Part shown: positions 33,942 through 45,516 of the stretch, piece by piece
How the letters are laid out: every line of letters starts with the position of its first letter
How positions within the stretch are numbered: the stretch's first letter is position 1
NCBI GenBank assembly: GCA_025331125.1
Contig: JAOALB010000001.1
Location: forward strand, 1,240,001 to 1,304,000
Length of the DNA: 64,000 bases
Direction of reading: 5' to 3'
DNA from: Mycogone perniciosa
Taxonomy: Eukaryota > Ascomycota > Sordariomycetes > Hypocreales > Hypocreaceae
The notes under the pieces: model-generated
Databases searched by the model: none
Told to the model about the DNA's origin: nothing
Seen by the model: only the letters and a program-made list of their open reading frames with translations
Position numbers and translations under genes: made by a program

Positions 33942-34791
33942 GGTTGATACGCCTATGAAATGGCGGGCCTGGTACTGTGTTAGCCACCAATTGGAATATT
34001 AGGGAGACGCAGAATCTTGCTGGATCATTTTTGGAGCAGGCACATCACCTTTGCCCCGGATGAAGCTGAATTCGACAATGGTGTTGGAGCTCGATCCAAA
34101 TCATCACCAATAATTCATCGAATAGAAATATTTTACCGTGGATTCTCCGGCGGCCACCCCGCCAACCCGCCAACCCGCTATCTATGCCATGTCATTGAGC
34201 TAGTACTCCTCAGAAGAGGTTCATACTCGTAAACTTCAGTTGAAAAATATATTATTGAATTGAAGAAGAAATCAAATTTTGGCTTTCTCGTCTGTAACTT
34301 TGATATTGGCCCATAGCGAAAAATTGAAAATACACTCAGGTGGTAGTAACGAGTACGAAGTACGAAGTACAACCCCTTCGTATGCGCCTCGAGCTGTACT
34401 TGGCTTCTGGTGATAACGTCTGGGCATGCCAAGATGGGATGAGATGCTTATCGCCGCTCTTCGGTATTTGCTTAACCCCATCCTGGATTTAAAGGTCCTA
34501 TTTCCGTGCGTACAGGGTGAAGAGTGATGTATGTAAATCTCGATCATTATTAATCTTGCATTACGTATGGTGGGGTTGACAGCATTCAGTTCGAGATCAC
34601 GGAATCAGATACGGAGTAGTTTACTATCTGGGTATTACCTATATAAACTTCAGCTCCAACACCTGTATCTGTTTCCCCCGCTCGTTCAAGTGGACTCCAA
34701 CTTGCAAAAAAGCCGATATAAATTGCGCCTTTGCTCCAAGTCCCATTCAATTAAGTCACCAAGAACAGACATCAACAAAACAGTCGACAAA
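33942..34791. other. Intergenic region between divergent PPR and AKR genes
   Basis: Shared promoter region of 850 bp. Contains tandem GCCAACCC at 34155-34180, a GTACGAAGTACGAAGTAC cluster near 34352 and TACGGAGTA near 34609. Confidence 0.5.
34640..34647 (+). promoter_or_regulatory. Putative TATA box of the AKR gene
   Basis: TATATAAA, about 145 bases before the ATG at 34792. Confidence 0.5.
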
Positions 34792-35892
34792 ATGCCTCTT
34801 GTCGCACAGTCCGTGAAGCCTCGAGTCATCCTAGGTCTGATGACCGTTGGTCAAATCGAGCAGGCAGGTGGTCGAATTACCAGTATAGACACCTTTAACA
34901 AGGCTCTCGATGTCCTGCAAGCTCGTGTACAATGAGGTGGATACCGCCCGAGTCTATGTCGATCGAACTCAGGAGGCTTTCACCCGTGAGGCCAACTGGA
35001 AGCAGAGGGGACTCACCCTTGCTACCAAGGTCAAATATCCAGATGATCATGGCGACAACACGGCAGAAAAGGTGGTTGCGTCTGTCGAGACCAGTTTGAA
35101 GGAGTTGGGGACGGACTGTGTTGATGTGAGTCACAAGGATATTGATACTGAGCCCCACTGAGTCTTATTCTGTAGATCCTGTATCTCCATAAACCCGATC
35201 GTGGAGTTCCCTTTGCCGAGACTCTTGAGGCTGTGGATCGTCTACACAAGGCTGGCAAGTTTGTCAAGTTGGGCATCAGCAACTTCACAGCCTTTGAGGT
35301 TGCCGAAGTTGTCCTAACTTGCAAGTACAACAACTGGGTGCGCCCTACCATCTACCAGGGCATGTACAACGCCATCACCCGCAACATCGAGGCCGAGCTG
35401 TTTTCCGCCTGTCGCCGATACGGTCTTGACATTGTGGTGTATAACCCGCTCGCCGGTGGTCTATTCTCGGGCAAGATCAAGTCTCAGGACATTGCCCCCG
35501 AGTCGGGTCGCTTTTCTGAGGCCTCTTCACTAGGTGTCAAGTACCGTGACAGATACTTCCGCGATAGCACCTTTAGGGCGCTGCAGGTGGTCGAGGCGGC
35601 AGTTGAGAAGGCCGGGTTGAGCTTGATTGAGACAGCTCTACGGTGGACAGTTCACCACTCTGGGCTGAAGGTTAAAGACGGGAACGACGGTATCATTATC
35701 GGTATCTCGAACGTTGAGCAGCTGGAGAACAACCTGGACAACCTCGAGAAGGGCCCTCTCCCGGAGGAAGTTGTGAAGGCGCTGGATGAGGCTTGGCACA
35801 TCTCCAAGGCTGACTCCGCTAATTACTGGCACGGGGATTTGGCATATGGGTACAACCCTCAGGAAGTCCTGTTCGGCGCAGGTGCCAAATAA
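34792..35892 (+). CDS. Aldo-keto reductase, aflatoxin-B1-aldehyde-reductase type (AKR7-like), apparent frameshift
   Basis: AKR7-type enzymes reduce dialdehydes and other reactive aldehydes with NADPH. The start MPLVAQSVKPRVILGLMTVG and the core VYNPLAGGLFSGKIKSQD and YFRDSTFRALQVVEAA are typical. A 50 nt intron (35126-35175) precedes ILYLHKPDRGVPFAETLEA. Predicted length is about 350 aa. At about 34925 the frame breaks: LDVLQAR is followed by VQ and stop, while NEVDTARVYV continues in another frame. The family reads ARGYNEVDTARVY here, so two bases of the glycine codon appear to be missing. No GT...AG intron repairs it. Everything else is intact, so this is either a very recent lesion or a base-call error. 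The catalytic Tyr is in TARVYVDR and the Lys in TLATKVKYP. Confidence 0.85.
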
Positions 35893-36747
35893 TGCGAGGA
35901 GAGGAGGTGGTGGTGGCCGAGATGTTTCCCAAACGCAAGACGACTACTCCGTAGCATATGACCAGACCATGTGCCTCAACGCATAACTATGAGCCGTCCC
36001 GTGCAAAGCATGAAAAACGTTGACGATATATGGCAGCGATTCCTTGTTTCCAGGAAGCACAAAACATGCGAGTGACAGCTGTCAAATCGCATTGATAGAA
36101 CTAAATTGCACTCCGTGAACATGCACACAGAAGCGACGTCATTCAAGTGACTGGCCCCTGTGATGCGTTGCACCGAACTCCCCCACTCGGCGAGTTCAAG
36201 GATGCACGCCAGGTGCCTGGCGCTGCGCTAGGGGTTATTAGCGAGCCCCAGCGGACCACCTCCAGGGCATTTAGGGGGTCTAGGGGCGGTTCCTAGTGGC
36301 TGTTCCTCGCCATAACGGAACGCTGCGGCAGCTGAAGCAGGACCGGTTATCCTAGTGCGCTGAGTTTCACGAGGCGCTGTTCCGATCCACGGATTCCTTC
36401 CAAACCCAAGGGAAGTTCCAGTATTTAAAGCATTGCCACCCCCCGGTTCCTGAAGAATTGCGATTTGCGTATCACTAGCGAGGATCCGGCTGACGACTGA
36501 CGAGGCTCATCTCCCTGAGGACAAACCATTCGAATCGAATCAATTCCTCATTCCTTCTCCCTCCCTCCCTCTCTCCCTGTGAGACACACACATGCTCCCG
36601 CAAGCAGCAGTATCGTCACCGCGACGTTCGCGCCAGACCAAGTTCTGCTGGCGTCCCTGGCCCCAAGATCAACCATCTGAAAGACGATTTCGATCCTGAA
36701 GAAAGCCGTGCCGACGGCCATATAGTCGAATTGAACACCACAACAAT
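35893..36747. other. Promoter and leader of the DMT transporter gene
   Basis: No gene seen. GC-rich block at 36180-36420, then pyrimidine tract CTCCCTCCCTCCCTCTCTCCC at 36557-36577. TACTCCGTA at 35945. Confidence 0.45.
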
Positions 36748-38154
36748 ATGGACTCCGACAACCGTCGCTCGGGGCTCTTCCGCGGAACCGACAGTCGAGC
36801 CAGCACTTCGCTGCTGCATTCGCCAGGCTCCAACGGGGAATTAGATAACGATAAGGACGTTGAACGCGGCAGGTCGCCGCTCGGGAGCCAAACACCAAAC
36901 CAGCCGCTCTTTAGTCCGCCCCCAATTCCACGACCGACAACCATGACGAGACGCTCGACGATGCGCAGCCGCAGCCCCGGGCAGTTGGCGGCCAGCTCGG
37001 CCCGCAAGAAATACAGCTATGCGGCCTTCTTCCTGGTCATCAGTCTGATATCGTTCTGCGTGCAGACAGAGCTGAGCGCGTACATCCAGGGCGACCTCGG
37101 CTGGAGCAAAGCGTACTGCATGATGTTCTTCACGCACAGTTCGTGGGTTCTCATGTGGCCAGTTCAGCTTTTGATCTTGCGGGTTCAGAAACTCGACACG
37201 CCATGGCCGGTCTTTTGGAGGCGGCACATGCAGCAGGTCAAGTCAACGGCCCTCATGGTTGAGCTGCAGACCTTGGACGTGTTCGGGATGTCGCAACATG
37301 GCGCGAGATCTATCAGATACCTCGTTCGTACCACGTCCTTCATCACCGTTGCCCTGACGGTGGCCGGCTTGAGCTGGTATGTGGCCGTGAGCCTGACCAC
37401 GCCGTCGGATCTTACTGCCATCTACAATTGCTCTGCCTTCTTCGCCTACGCCTTCTCTGTGCCGCTCCTAAAAGAACCCCTCCGCTTAGACAAGTCCATT
37501 TCCGTGATCATTGCCATCGTCGGGGTTCTAGTCGTGGCATATGGTGATACCAACTCCGCCAGCAAAGAGGGTCAAGGAGAGGCTCCGGGAGTCGATCCAG
37601 GGAGTAGATTCTTGGGTAACATCGTTATTGGCATTGGTTCCGTGTTGTACGGCTTGTATGAGGTCCTGTACAAGCGCTTTGCCTGTCCCCCAGATGGCGT
37701 ATCTCCAGGTCGGGGCATGGTTTTTGCCAACACCATTGGCTCCTGCATCGGCCTCTTTACGGTCACTTTCCTCTGGATTCCACTCCCTATTCTCCATTGG
37801 CTCAACATTGAAAAGTTTGAGATTCCCGTGGCCTCGACCTGCTGGCTCGTTTTCCTTGCTGTCGTGTCAAATTGCATCTTTAGCGCCTCGTTCCTGATCC
37901 TCATATCGCTCACCTCGCCTGTCCTATCCTCCGTTGCCGCTCTGTTGACTATTTTCATTGTTGCTATTGCCGACTGGTTTATCACGGGCCAGCCACTCAG
38001 CCCGGCTGCCGTTCTCGGTGGCTCGATGATTATTCTTGCATTTGGAGCGCTAAGCTGGAGCACTTACCGAGAAATGATGGAACACGAAATGCAGAAGCAA
38101 AAGGTTGACTTGACGGATAGCGATGAGGATGACGATATGAGCCATGAGGATTGA
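36748..38154 (+). CDS. DMT-superfamily (EamA/SLC35F-like) membrane transporter
   Basis: A 468 aa protein without introns. The first 85 residues are polar and Ser/Arg/Pro-rich (cytosolic). About ten membrane helices follow, including YAAFFLVISLISFCVQTELS, YLVRTTSFITVALTVAGLSW, ISVIIAIVGVLVVAYGD, FLGNIVIGIGSVLYGLYEVL and LGGSMIILAFGALSWSTYRE. NCSAFFAYAFSVPLLKEPLR and SPVLSSVAALLTIFIVAIAD are the two EamA-repeat signatures. The C-terminus is acidic (DLTDSDEDDDMSHED). It resembles the fungal YML018C/SLC35F5 group, thought to be in vacuole or Golgi membranes; the substrate is unknown. The ATG at 36748 fits the frame best. Confidence 0.87.
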   Translation: MDSDNRRSGLFRGTDSRASTSLLHSPGSNGELDNDKDVERGRSPLGSQTPNQPLFSPPPIPRPTTMTRRSTMRSRSPGQLAASSARKKYSYAAFFLVISLISFCVQTELSAYIQGDLGWSKAYCMMFFTHSSWVLMWPVQLLILRVQKLDTPWPVFWRRHMQQVKSTALMVELQTLDVFGMSQHGARSIRYLVRTTSFITVALTVAGLSWYVAVSLTTPSDLTAIYNCSAFFAYAFSVPLLKEPLRLDKSISVIIAIVGVLVVAYGDTNSASKEGQGEAPGVDPGSRFLGNIVIGIGSVLYGLYEVLYKRFACPPDGVSPGRGMVFANTIGSCIGLFTVTFLWIPLPILHWLNIEKFEIPVASTCWLVFLAVVSNCIFSASFLILISLTSPVLSSVAALLTIFIVAIADWFITGQPLSPAAVLGGSMIILAFGALSWSTYREMMEHEMQKQKVDLTDSDEDDDMSHED

Positions 38155-38550
38155 GCTAGTTGATTGATCTGGGACAGCTTGGGTTCGACTATATCCTTGG
38201 TTAGAGGCGTTCATGTATAGTATGCGATGCGTGTTTTTTCTTGCGCGTCTGTGAAGCGGTCCGGATAGGGTTGGTAGCAGGCCTCATTCGAACAGAGGCT
38301 TTCACCCGGGGTTTCTTAGATCTGGCTACACATAGGAAGACGGTCATCGGGTTCGGGATACATTGGTTACAGCGTGTTTGTGGTGGAATAGATGCGGCAG
38401 ACACCCGAATTGTGTTGCGCAAAGTTCTCAATATCATGTTCAAATTGCTGTCTCCACCTCTTCATGTTCGTTCTTATGAACTCGCCACCAGGCAAAAACA
38501 ACTCTAATAGAAGACCCTATCCCTAAATACTGATCAAATACTAACATGAT
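38155..38550. other. Intergenic region between convergent genes
   Basis: 3' regions of the DMT and protease genes; nothing else seen. Confidence 0.45.
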
Positions 38551-40831
38551 TTATAGAGACGCGCACCGTTCCGAGACCTCACTGACCTCCCTACAACTGT
38601 TGAATCCCGTCGAGATAGTACACAGCTTATCACACACTACTCCCTCAGCCACCCAAACGCGATGTTCTTGTCCTGGGATCGGTAGCCTCCACTGCTTTGT
38701 CGTATCCGTATCGGTGTATGCGGATGCTTTGTAGCCGGGCCGACATGCGCAGGCGGCTCGAGGCTTGGAGACGCGCGGGTCGGGGAAGATGCATGTCGGA
38801 GCTGTGGTTTTGTCACAGTTGTTGCTGTGGACATCACAGCCTGATGGACATACTGAGCCAGTTCCCTCTTCATCGTCTTTGCCGTTTCCACCATCCTTGG
38901 GCTTGGGCTTGCAAGTAGGCTCGCTTCCTTCGGGACATACGTCTCCAGACTTTCCTCCAGGGCATGACGATTTTCCGTCTGGGTTGGTGTTACCACCATT
39001 ATCTGGGCACGGAGGCGCCGACCCATCTTCACAGGTCTCAAGTTCACATGGCGGCGATCCTCCTCCAATGCAAGCCGGTTCCAAACTGCAAGGCGGGCTC
39101 GAGCCATCTGGACAACTGGGACCACTGATCGGCGGGTTGCAGTTGTCGCCATTCTCATCACACAGAACAACCTCGCCGCTGATGGCATCGATGGCGTGAA
39201 CGCCGTTCTTGTCTGGCGGGGAAGCGCATACCTTCTTCAACTGGTCCAAGAGGCGATCGCCCTGTTTGAAAAGATACTTGCCACGGAGGGCAGAGATGCC
39301 AAACCGTCGCTTCTCAGTGTGGAAGGACCTCTTCGCCGTGTGATCGTCCTCGTCAAAGAAGACCGGGTAGTCAACGCAAGTGATTCCACCACGTGGACGC
39401 GGCCTTCGAAGGGTGAAGTAGGTGGCGAACATGTGTGATCGCTGCTCCGTTGTCCATGGCATGCTTCCCGGGTCGTTTCCAGCAATGACCTCTCCTGCGA
39501 TTCTGCTGTAACTCATGTAGTTGGTGACGTCGTAGGTAGTGTCATCGCTGCAGAAACTCCACTTCTTTTTCTTGCCCGAGCCAGTTGAGCAGCACCTCGG
39601 CTGTTTATCATTCCACATGTTCGCATTGTTGGGGAACTGAAACGTGTCGGTGATACCATCACTCTCTCCCTCACAGTTGGCGCCAGCCTTATCAGGGAAG
39701 ATGTGAGGCAAGTCGAACCAATGGCCCAGCTCATGCGTGAGGGTTTTTCCCGTCCCTACATTTCCTCCCCTCCAGGATATTCCTGGAAGGGAGTCGATGG
39801 TTATGGCACAGCCGTCCACGGAATGACCTTTTTGGCCGAGGCTCCTGGCGAGAGTGCAGTATCCATTGGTCGCCACTGAAGTCTCGCAGTTCACTTCATC
39901 AATCTTCTCCACGACCCAGATGCTGACCTCATCGTTGTCTCCGTATCGGTTCTCTGCCTTGATTCTCTCTGCATAAGCATAGTAGTTGGCATCACCACCG
40001 TTCTTGTTGTGTGTGAAGCGCTCCCATTCGAGGCCGGTGTGGTAGCTGAGCGAGGAGATGAAGAAGCTGATACCAAGAGGCTTGAATGCCTCGTTGGTGA
40101 GGTTGAGTTGCTTTTGCAGAACGTCCGCGGTGATGATCTGGGAGGTAGTGAAGTTTGTAGTGAAGACGGTGAAGTGGACAGGGACTTGAATGGTTTTCGG
40201 GATGCAGGCTGGTCGAGGGAGGAACTTTGGCGCGGGTTCGAAGAATGGTGCGGCTATATTGCGTTTCGATGTTAGTCAACTGCCCTGTTTGAAGATCATC
40301 AAAGTTGAGTTCCTCAACCAACTTACCGATTGGAGCAAGGCCTTTCTCAATTTCCTTGCCAACCTTCTTGAGTCCCTCGCCGATTTGTCCTAACGTTCCT
40401 CCGATTTTCTTTGGAAATTTGAATCGCCTCTCAAGCGTCGCATTTGGCCTTGACTGCAGACCACAAAAGGGAAGATCCAACTTGGGCTGAAAGGGCATTG
40501 GATTCTTGGAAAACTCGACCATGTACTCCAGGTTCAGAACGTGGTAGAAGGCGTAGGACTCAAGATCCACGATGTAGTCCCCCGGCGGCTCGTGGTATGC
40601 TGTGGACTCGAGCAGAGAGGCCCCCCCGTTCCCCTGTGGGAGACAGAACCCGCATGATGCGGTTGGCGAATCACACCATCGGTGTGTGAAGGGTCCGCAA
40701 TGTGTGCCTGATGAAGGGGAAGGAAGTACAGGACATAATGGGTTTGAGATGGGGAACTTTGGTTGTGATAAGACGGATGACAGCGATAGTCTGGCGAATA
40801 TCGCCGTGGAAACAACGTATCGAAGACGCAT
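38551..40831 (-). CDS. Secreted M43 (pappalysin/cytophagalysin) metalloprotease with Cys-rich tail
   Basis: Zinc-dependent extracellular endopeptidase. Exons 40327-40831 and 38551-40253 join across a 73 nt intron to give 735 aa, about twice the usual 280-350 aa of fungal M43B proteases. A signal peptide (MRLRYVVSTAIFARLSLSSV) is followed by a propeptide-like region with a Lys-rich helix (LKKVGKEIEKGLAPI). The catalytic domain runs from VPVHFTVFTTNFTTSQI. The zinc motif is HELGHWFDLPH at about residue 342, and the Met-turn is VTNYMSYS. The glycine usually found at position 8 of HExxHxxGxxH is aspartate here. After the protease domain comes a long Cys/Pro/Gly-rich tail with repeats such as CPDGSSPPC, GGGSPPCELETC and EDGSAPPC. 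Start chosen at the ATG that gives the signal peptide. Confidence 0.87.
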
Positions 40832-41693
40832 TATGTCCCCGAACAAGAAGGTATAAATTATTTTGTGACAACTGACAAAAAATTAAAATTCAGATCATGA
40901 GAAGGGACTAGGAAGTCTCAAATACTACAACAGTCCTGGGGGGGGGGCCTTCGTCCACCCTGCCCTCCCCAAACATGTGCATACTAGACAACGTCTCCAT
41001 ATTCAGGCCATCAGGCCGCTCTGCCTCGTTCGATGAGCACTTCGTAGCACATGTCACTATGGACAGAGCCCTATGCTCTAAAAATGGCAATAACATAAGT
41101 CATGCCCCAAAGCCACAACTAATAATTGCATCGCTAGTGTCACCATTTGGTTCCAATGGTATGGGACTCACTGCCGCAGGGCTGAAAGCGTAGACCGCTC
41201 GGGATTTGGAGAGGTATCGGCAGTCTGCCCTACCTAACCTTACTATTTAACCTTAAGTTGTTTATCTAGGCGAAGCCATTCAGCCGTCTATCAGGTTCCC
41301 AACTTAGCGCAGTCAATGCCGCGGGACCAGCGCGACATTATTGCATTTGGCAGTGTCTAGTATGCTCTTCTAGCCTCAGCTACATTCCTCCAGGACATTC
41401 AGCTCTGCGCAAATAGTACGGCTTGTCGATCAGCCGGAGGCATTGGAGCCTGAGATGGCTGAGACATGCATGCATTTTAGGCACCCTGGCTGCCTCTCAT
41501 ATTAATGACCCAGCGAATCGGTATTCAACACATGCAATCTCGGGATTGTCTTGGACCCATCACTTTGATAGATAGGTGGTCTTGGCTCGACGACTCCATC
41601 ATAAGTGCAGACCCTGTCGCTATTTCACGATTCTACCATCAAGACTTGAAGAAACATCTTTGTGTGTGTACCTACCCAACGCCAGTATCAACC
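40832..41693. other. Intergenic region between divergent genes
   Basis: Shared promoter region of the protease and SUR7/PalI genes. An AT-rich TATAAATTATTTTG lies next to the protease start. A G9 run is at 40939. No gene seen. Confidence 0.45.
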
Positions 41694-42817
41694 ATGGGAA
41701 AGAGATTGAATTGCAGTGTCATCTTCACGCCCATCGCCATCATCCTCCAAATCGTGGTAATATGTGGCCTCGCAATATTATTACGGGCTGGCTCGTCCAT
41801 GTCCTACCTGCACATCGCGCTGGTGAGCTTCAAAGTGCAACCCACTGAGGTTCAAGCTAACTCATTTGCTAGATCGACACGCATGACTATAAAACAGCTG
41901 TCAACGGCAGGACTTATGCCGGACTTCCCGACTCCCATGACTTTTCCAAGAATAAAGACATCTTCTGGCTATATCCTGCTCTTTACTGCAGTGGCAACGA
42001 AGTGAAGGGTAATTGGAACGCGGATTTTTGCTCTTCTTGGGGGAGTCAGTTCTTCGACCTTCAGCGGTAAGTGTGGCAAATCATCCAACGTCGAAGACTG
42101 CATCATCTCTAGATAGATTATGCGTCGCCGTTCAGCAGGAGGAAGACTGACTTGTCGTGTCTTAGGGTTTGGCGCGTATGGGGAGTCGATCTGATAGATC
42201 AAAATGTCATCGGTACAACCCCAAAGATCATCTTTATCGGCCTCATGATAGCTGGTGCCTCGGTGGCTGTTTCGGTGGCATTCGGACTGCTCACCTGTTG
42301 CTGCTCCTTCTGGGGTGCGGTTGTCGCCACGATTCTCTCCTGGGTAAGCAATGAACCTCGCGCGAATCGAGTGGATTCCATATCAAACAAGATGCTAATT
42401 TCACGATAGCTTTCTGCCAGCTTCGTCATTGCAACTGCAGCTCTCTCCCAGATATTCGTGGACAAGCTTACTTCATCGTTAAAAAACCTCAAACTCTCGG
42501 GATCTGGGGGGATTGTCGCCCAAAGAGGCGTTTGGTATGGCTATACCATATGGATTTGCGGCATCGTTGCCTTGCTTGCTTCCATCCTTTGGACTGTGAT
42601 TGTGTGGCGCAATCGCAAGAGACGTGCCTCCAAATCTGCCCGCTCAAATGGCCCCATCCCGTTGGTGGGCAAGGGCGGATTATTCGGTCAGAAGAAGGCT
42701 GAAGAGACGACCAGCTACGAGCATCTCGCGTCAGAGCCGGATTTGTATAAGAGAGGATCGGTTACGTCGAGGGACAGCGCATATGAGCCGATGAGGCATC
42801 AGTCTGTGGGCTATTAG
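41694..42817 (+). CDS. SUR7/PalI-family membrane protein
   Basis: SUR7/PalI proteins are four-helix plasma-membrane proteins of eisosomes or of the pH-sensing Pal pathway. Four exons (41694-41822, 41873-42066, 42166-42343, 42410-42817) with introns of 50, 99 and 66 nt give 302 aa. Helix 1 is IFTPIAIILQIVVICGLAIL. An extracellular loop contains paired cysteines, YPALYCSGN and ADFCSSWGSQFFDL, the W/C pattern of the family. Helices 2-4 are IIFIGLMIAGASVAVSVAFG, FWGAVVATILSWLSASFVIA and WICGIVALLASILWTVIVW. The cytosolic tail is basic, then ends with SRDSAYEPMRHQSVGY. Every intron join keeps frame. Confidence 0.88.
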
Positions 42818-42969
42818 TCATTCACCTGAGACCAACGGGCCGAGCAAAGTTGGCTCGTATGATCGTCGGGTTTTTGTTTTTGTAAGATATTATGACTTTC
42901 CTGACTATTGGTAGTTTAGATAGATGTAGTATGACATTTGAATGCCGTTTGCAAAGATTCACGATTACA

Positions 42970-44265
42970 TTAGTTATGAGAGGGACCCGAACGTCTGATG
43001 AACATACCCTCGCGATCAACCGTCCATCTCCATCCAGAACCAAATACAACATATCGTACATACAGTTCCCATGCCTCCCGATCCGCAGTATCCCCAGTTT
43101 CGAGGGTCCGCAGGGTCTCCCATGCGGGAAGGGGATGTTCGTCAAATACGGCGGTGATGAGGCGGGCATAGGCTCTGTCTCGCTCCACCCACAAGTCGTC
43201 TATGTCCAAGGCTGGGTGGCGGTAGTCCTCTTCGGTAAAACTAATGGAGCGGGGCACGATCTGGATATAGAAGTGATCAATGGCAGGGAAGCGGGGGATG
43301 AGGATCTCGCTGATGTGGGAAGAGAGCGGGAAGATGGCGATATAAAACAAAGAGCGGAGGGTAGAACGGAGGAGACGCCTCATGCAAGGATCTGAGTCGT
43401 CGAGGAGAGACGGGAGGAGAGACGGTGGTGCGTGGTTGTAGTATTCGTAAGATGAGTAGGCTTTGACAAAGGAGCCTTCGTTCAGAAGGAGGGAGGACCA
43501 GTTGCGGATGCTGAAGAGATCACAGGGGAGGGTTCTTGGTGGGAAGCTAGACGGCGGATGGCTTGAGGGCAAAGCATTTGTGGCATTTGCTTGCTCAGAT
43601 ATCGCCGCAGACCTTGAGAGGGACATGATGTGAAACCGCTGACAAAAGATCCAAGCTCCGCTAAGATCAACGGCTCGACCAAGTAATGGGGCAAGTATGG
43701 CGGGCGAGCCGATGAGAGTAATTTTCAACAAGTCAAGGTGTTCAAAGAGGGTGTGCCAGAGCCAGTTGTTACTATAAACTTGCGAGTCGAAGTTGACGAT
43801 TTCATTGTCTCGAAGGATGGCTGGGAGATGGCTCGGTACGATGCCCCAGTGGTGGTGATGCGTCATATCCCCAACCATTTCTACTGGATAATCGATGATA
43901 ATGACCAGACTTTCCACGTAGCGGGTTAACCCAGCACTGCGCAGGAAGCGCATGAACTCGAGCTCCTCCACGTGTGATACGGGGTCCCGACTGCGAGTCG
44001 GTCGGTTGATGGTCTGGAACTTCCATATGAGGTGGCGAAAGAGTGTGGGCAGCACGCATCTCCGCCACAGACGGCAGACAAGGGATACGGTCTTGACGTT
44101 ACCCCGAAATGTCTGCATTTGATCGCCGTCTTCATTGACGGAATCCAGGATTTTAGCCGGGTCGTGGCGCAGACGCTGCTCCCATGTTGACGGCTCGTCG
44201 ATGAAGCTGAGGATGTGAGCAATGAGCTCGGTTGGGAGCTGGCTAATTGTCGTCTTTGTCGCCAT
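42970..44265 (-). CDS. F-box protein
   Basis: F-box proteins bring substrates to SCF ubiquitin ligases through Skp1. One exon of 431 aa. The F-box is at the N-terminus, ISQLPTELIAHILSFIDEP followed by VKTVSLVCRLWRRCVLPTLF. The rest is a helix-rich, Leu-rich region (LEFMRFLRSAGLTRYVESLV, WHTLFEHLDLLKITLIG) without a named repeat; substrate recognition is unknown. The start at 44265 is the ATG just before the F-box. Divergent from the chromatin-like gene. Confidence 0.85.
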   Translation of the reverse strand: MATKTTISQLPTELIAHILSFIDEPSTWEQRLRHDPAKILDSVNEDGDQMQTFRGNVKTVSLVCRLWRRCVLPTLFRHLIWKFQTINRPTRSRDPVSHVEELEFMRFLRSAGLTRYVESLVIIIDYPVEMVGDMTHHHHWGIVPSHLPAILRDNEIVNFDSQVYSNNWLWHTLFEHLDLLKITLIGSPAILAPLLGRAVDLSGAWIFCQRFHIMSLSRSAAISEQANATNALPSSHPPSSFPPRTLPCDLFSIRNWSSLLLNEGSFVKAYSSYEYYNHAPPSLLPSLLDDSDPCMRRLLRSTLRSLFYIAIFPLSSHISEILIPRFPAIDHFYIQIVPRSISFTEEDYRHPALDIDDLWVERDRAYARLITAVFDEHPLPAWETLRTLETGDTADREAWELYVRYVVFGSGWRWTVDREGMFIRRSGPSHN

Positions 44266-45516
44266 GATGGTTATTTGCTGGTATCCGCCGGCATGACAAC
44301 CATAATGGCTTGGAGTTGAAGAGAGGGTAGCTGATGATTTACATTGCGAGGACAAAGATGTCGAGATGTCAAGATGTCAGGGGGCTGAATGATGACAGGG
44401 GGAGCTTTATCATTGATTAGAACCCCGCAGCAAGGAGATTGGTTCGTCGCCTGGCCGAGCTTCGGTTATTAAAGGCACGATGCTATTTGAGGTTTTGCGC
44501 TCCGTAAAGAATGCGACCTACGACATTAATAAGGTAGTATACGTGTTAGCCAAGTAAATGAAATAGAATGATGCACGCATGTATGTGAAACACGTGTCAG
44601 AGATGATGCGGCAGCGCCCATCCTGCATATAAGCCACTTGCGATGCGTGTATCTTGAGGCACCTGTCCATCACTATTCCTGGATTCTATTTATATTTCCG
44701 AAGCAAAAAATCCCCGATCGGGCATCAAGGGTCTGTGAAAGGTGACGTCAAGTTAACTGCCGCGGCAAAAGTGTAGGCTGTAGGCCAACTGCATTGAACC
44801 AGGGCTATATAGGTACGCTATAATTGAAGTCATTTACCATATACCTTATGCGACACATCAATGCATCAGCGCATATTGAACATTTATTATCGTCCTATTT
44901 ACTCATCTATATCACCAATGGAATGGATCATCGGTGGTAATCACACAGGATCCGTGGCACACAGGCATCAAGTACTTGGCGGATTTGAACTCTCAAGTGT
45001 GTTCGTTGACGTGATCCCTCACCGGCAGACGAGACATAGATAATATTAGGAGTTCCATTCCTGGCACCGCAGACGACAGGATGAAAGAGGCAAATTTCCA
45101 CAAAGGCCTATGGTCATGTACTGACTGGCCATAAGCGCTTCAGTTCGACACTCCTCATCACCTTCTTCTCATAAGTACTAAAATTTGATCACTCGTTAAG
45201 AAGCTTTGCCTCCAGTCACTTTGTTGTCTTTGCACTCACGGGAGGTTGCCAGCTGCAACAAAATTGCGAGCACTCCCTCAATGCCCATCGCCCACCCAAA
45301 AACATCTTGCCAGCTGTTCGAGCATTGCCAGCTGTTCAGGCAGAAATTCTGATTCCCATTTCCTAGGAAACCGAAGTCGCGTGACGCGTTTGTTTGTATT
45401 TATTTATTTCCATCTCACGGTGCACTCTCCACACTCATCATCTTCAACACCCTCCTTGCAACTTCGCAACTCTCCCCAACTTGCCGACCAACCAACCACA
45501 CACCTCAACAAGCAAG
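44266..45516. other. Intergenic region between divergent genes
   Basis: 1.25 kb with no supported gene. A TATTTATTTATTTCC element lies at about 45397, 115 bases upstream of the gene at 45517. Confidence 0.45.

Noticed and set aside
41505..42005. Longer frame upstream of the SUR7/PalI start
   Set aside because: It reads through the first intron of that gene; the ATG at 41694 with four exons gives a coherent family protein.
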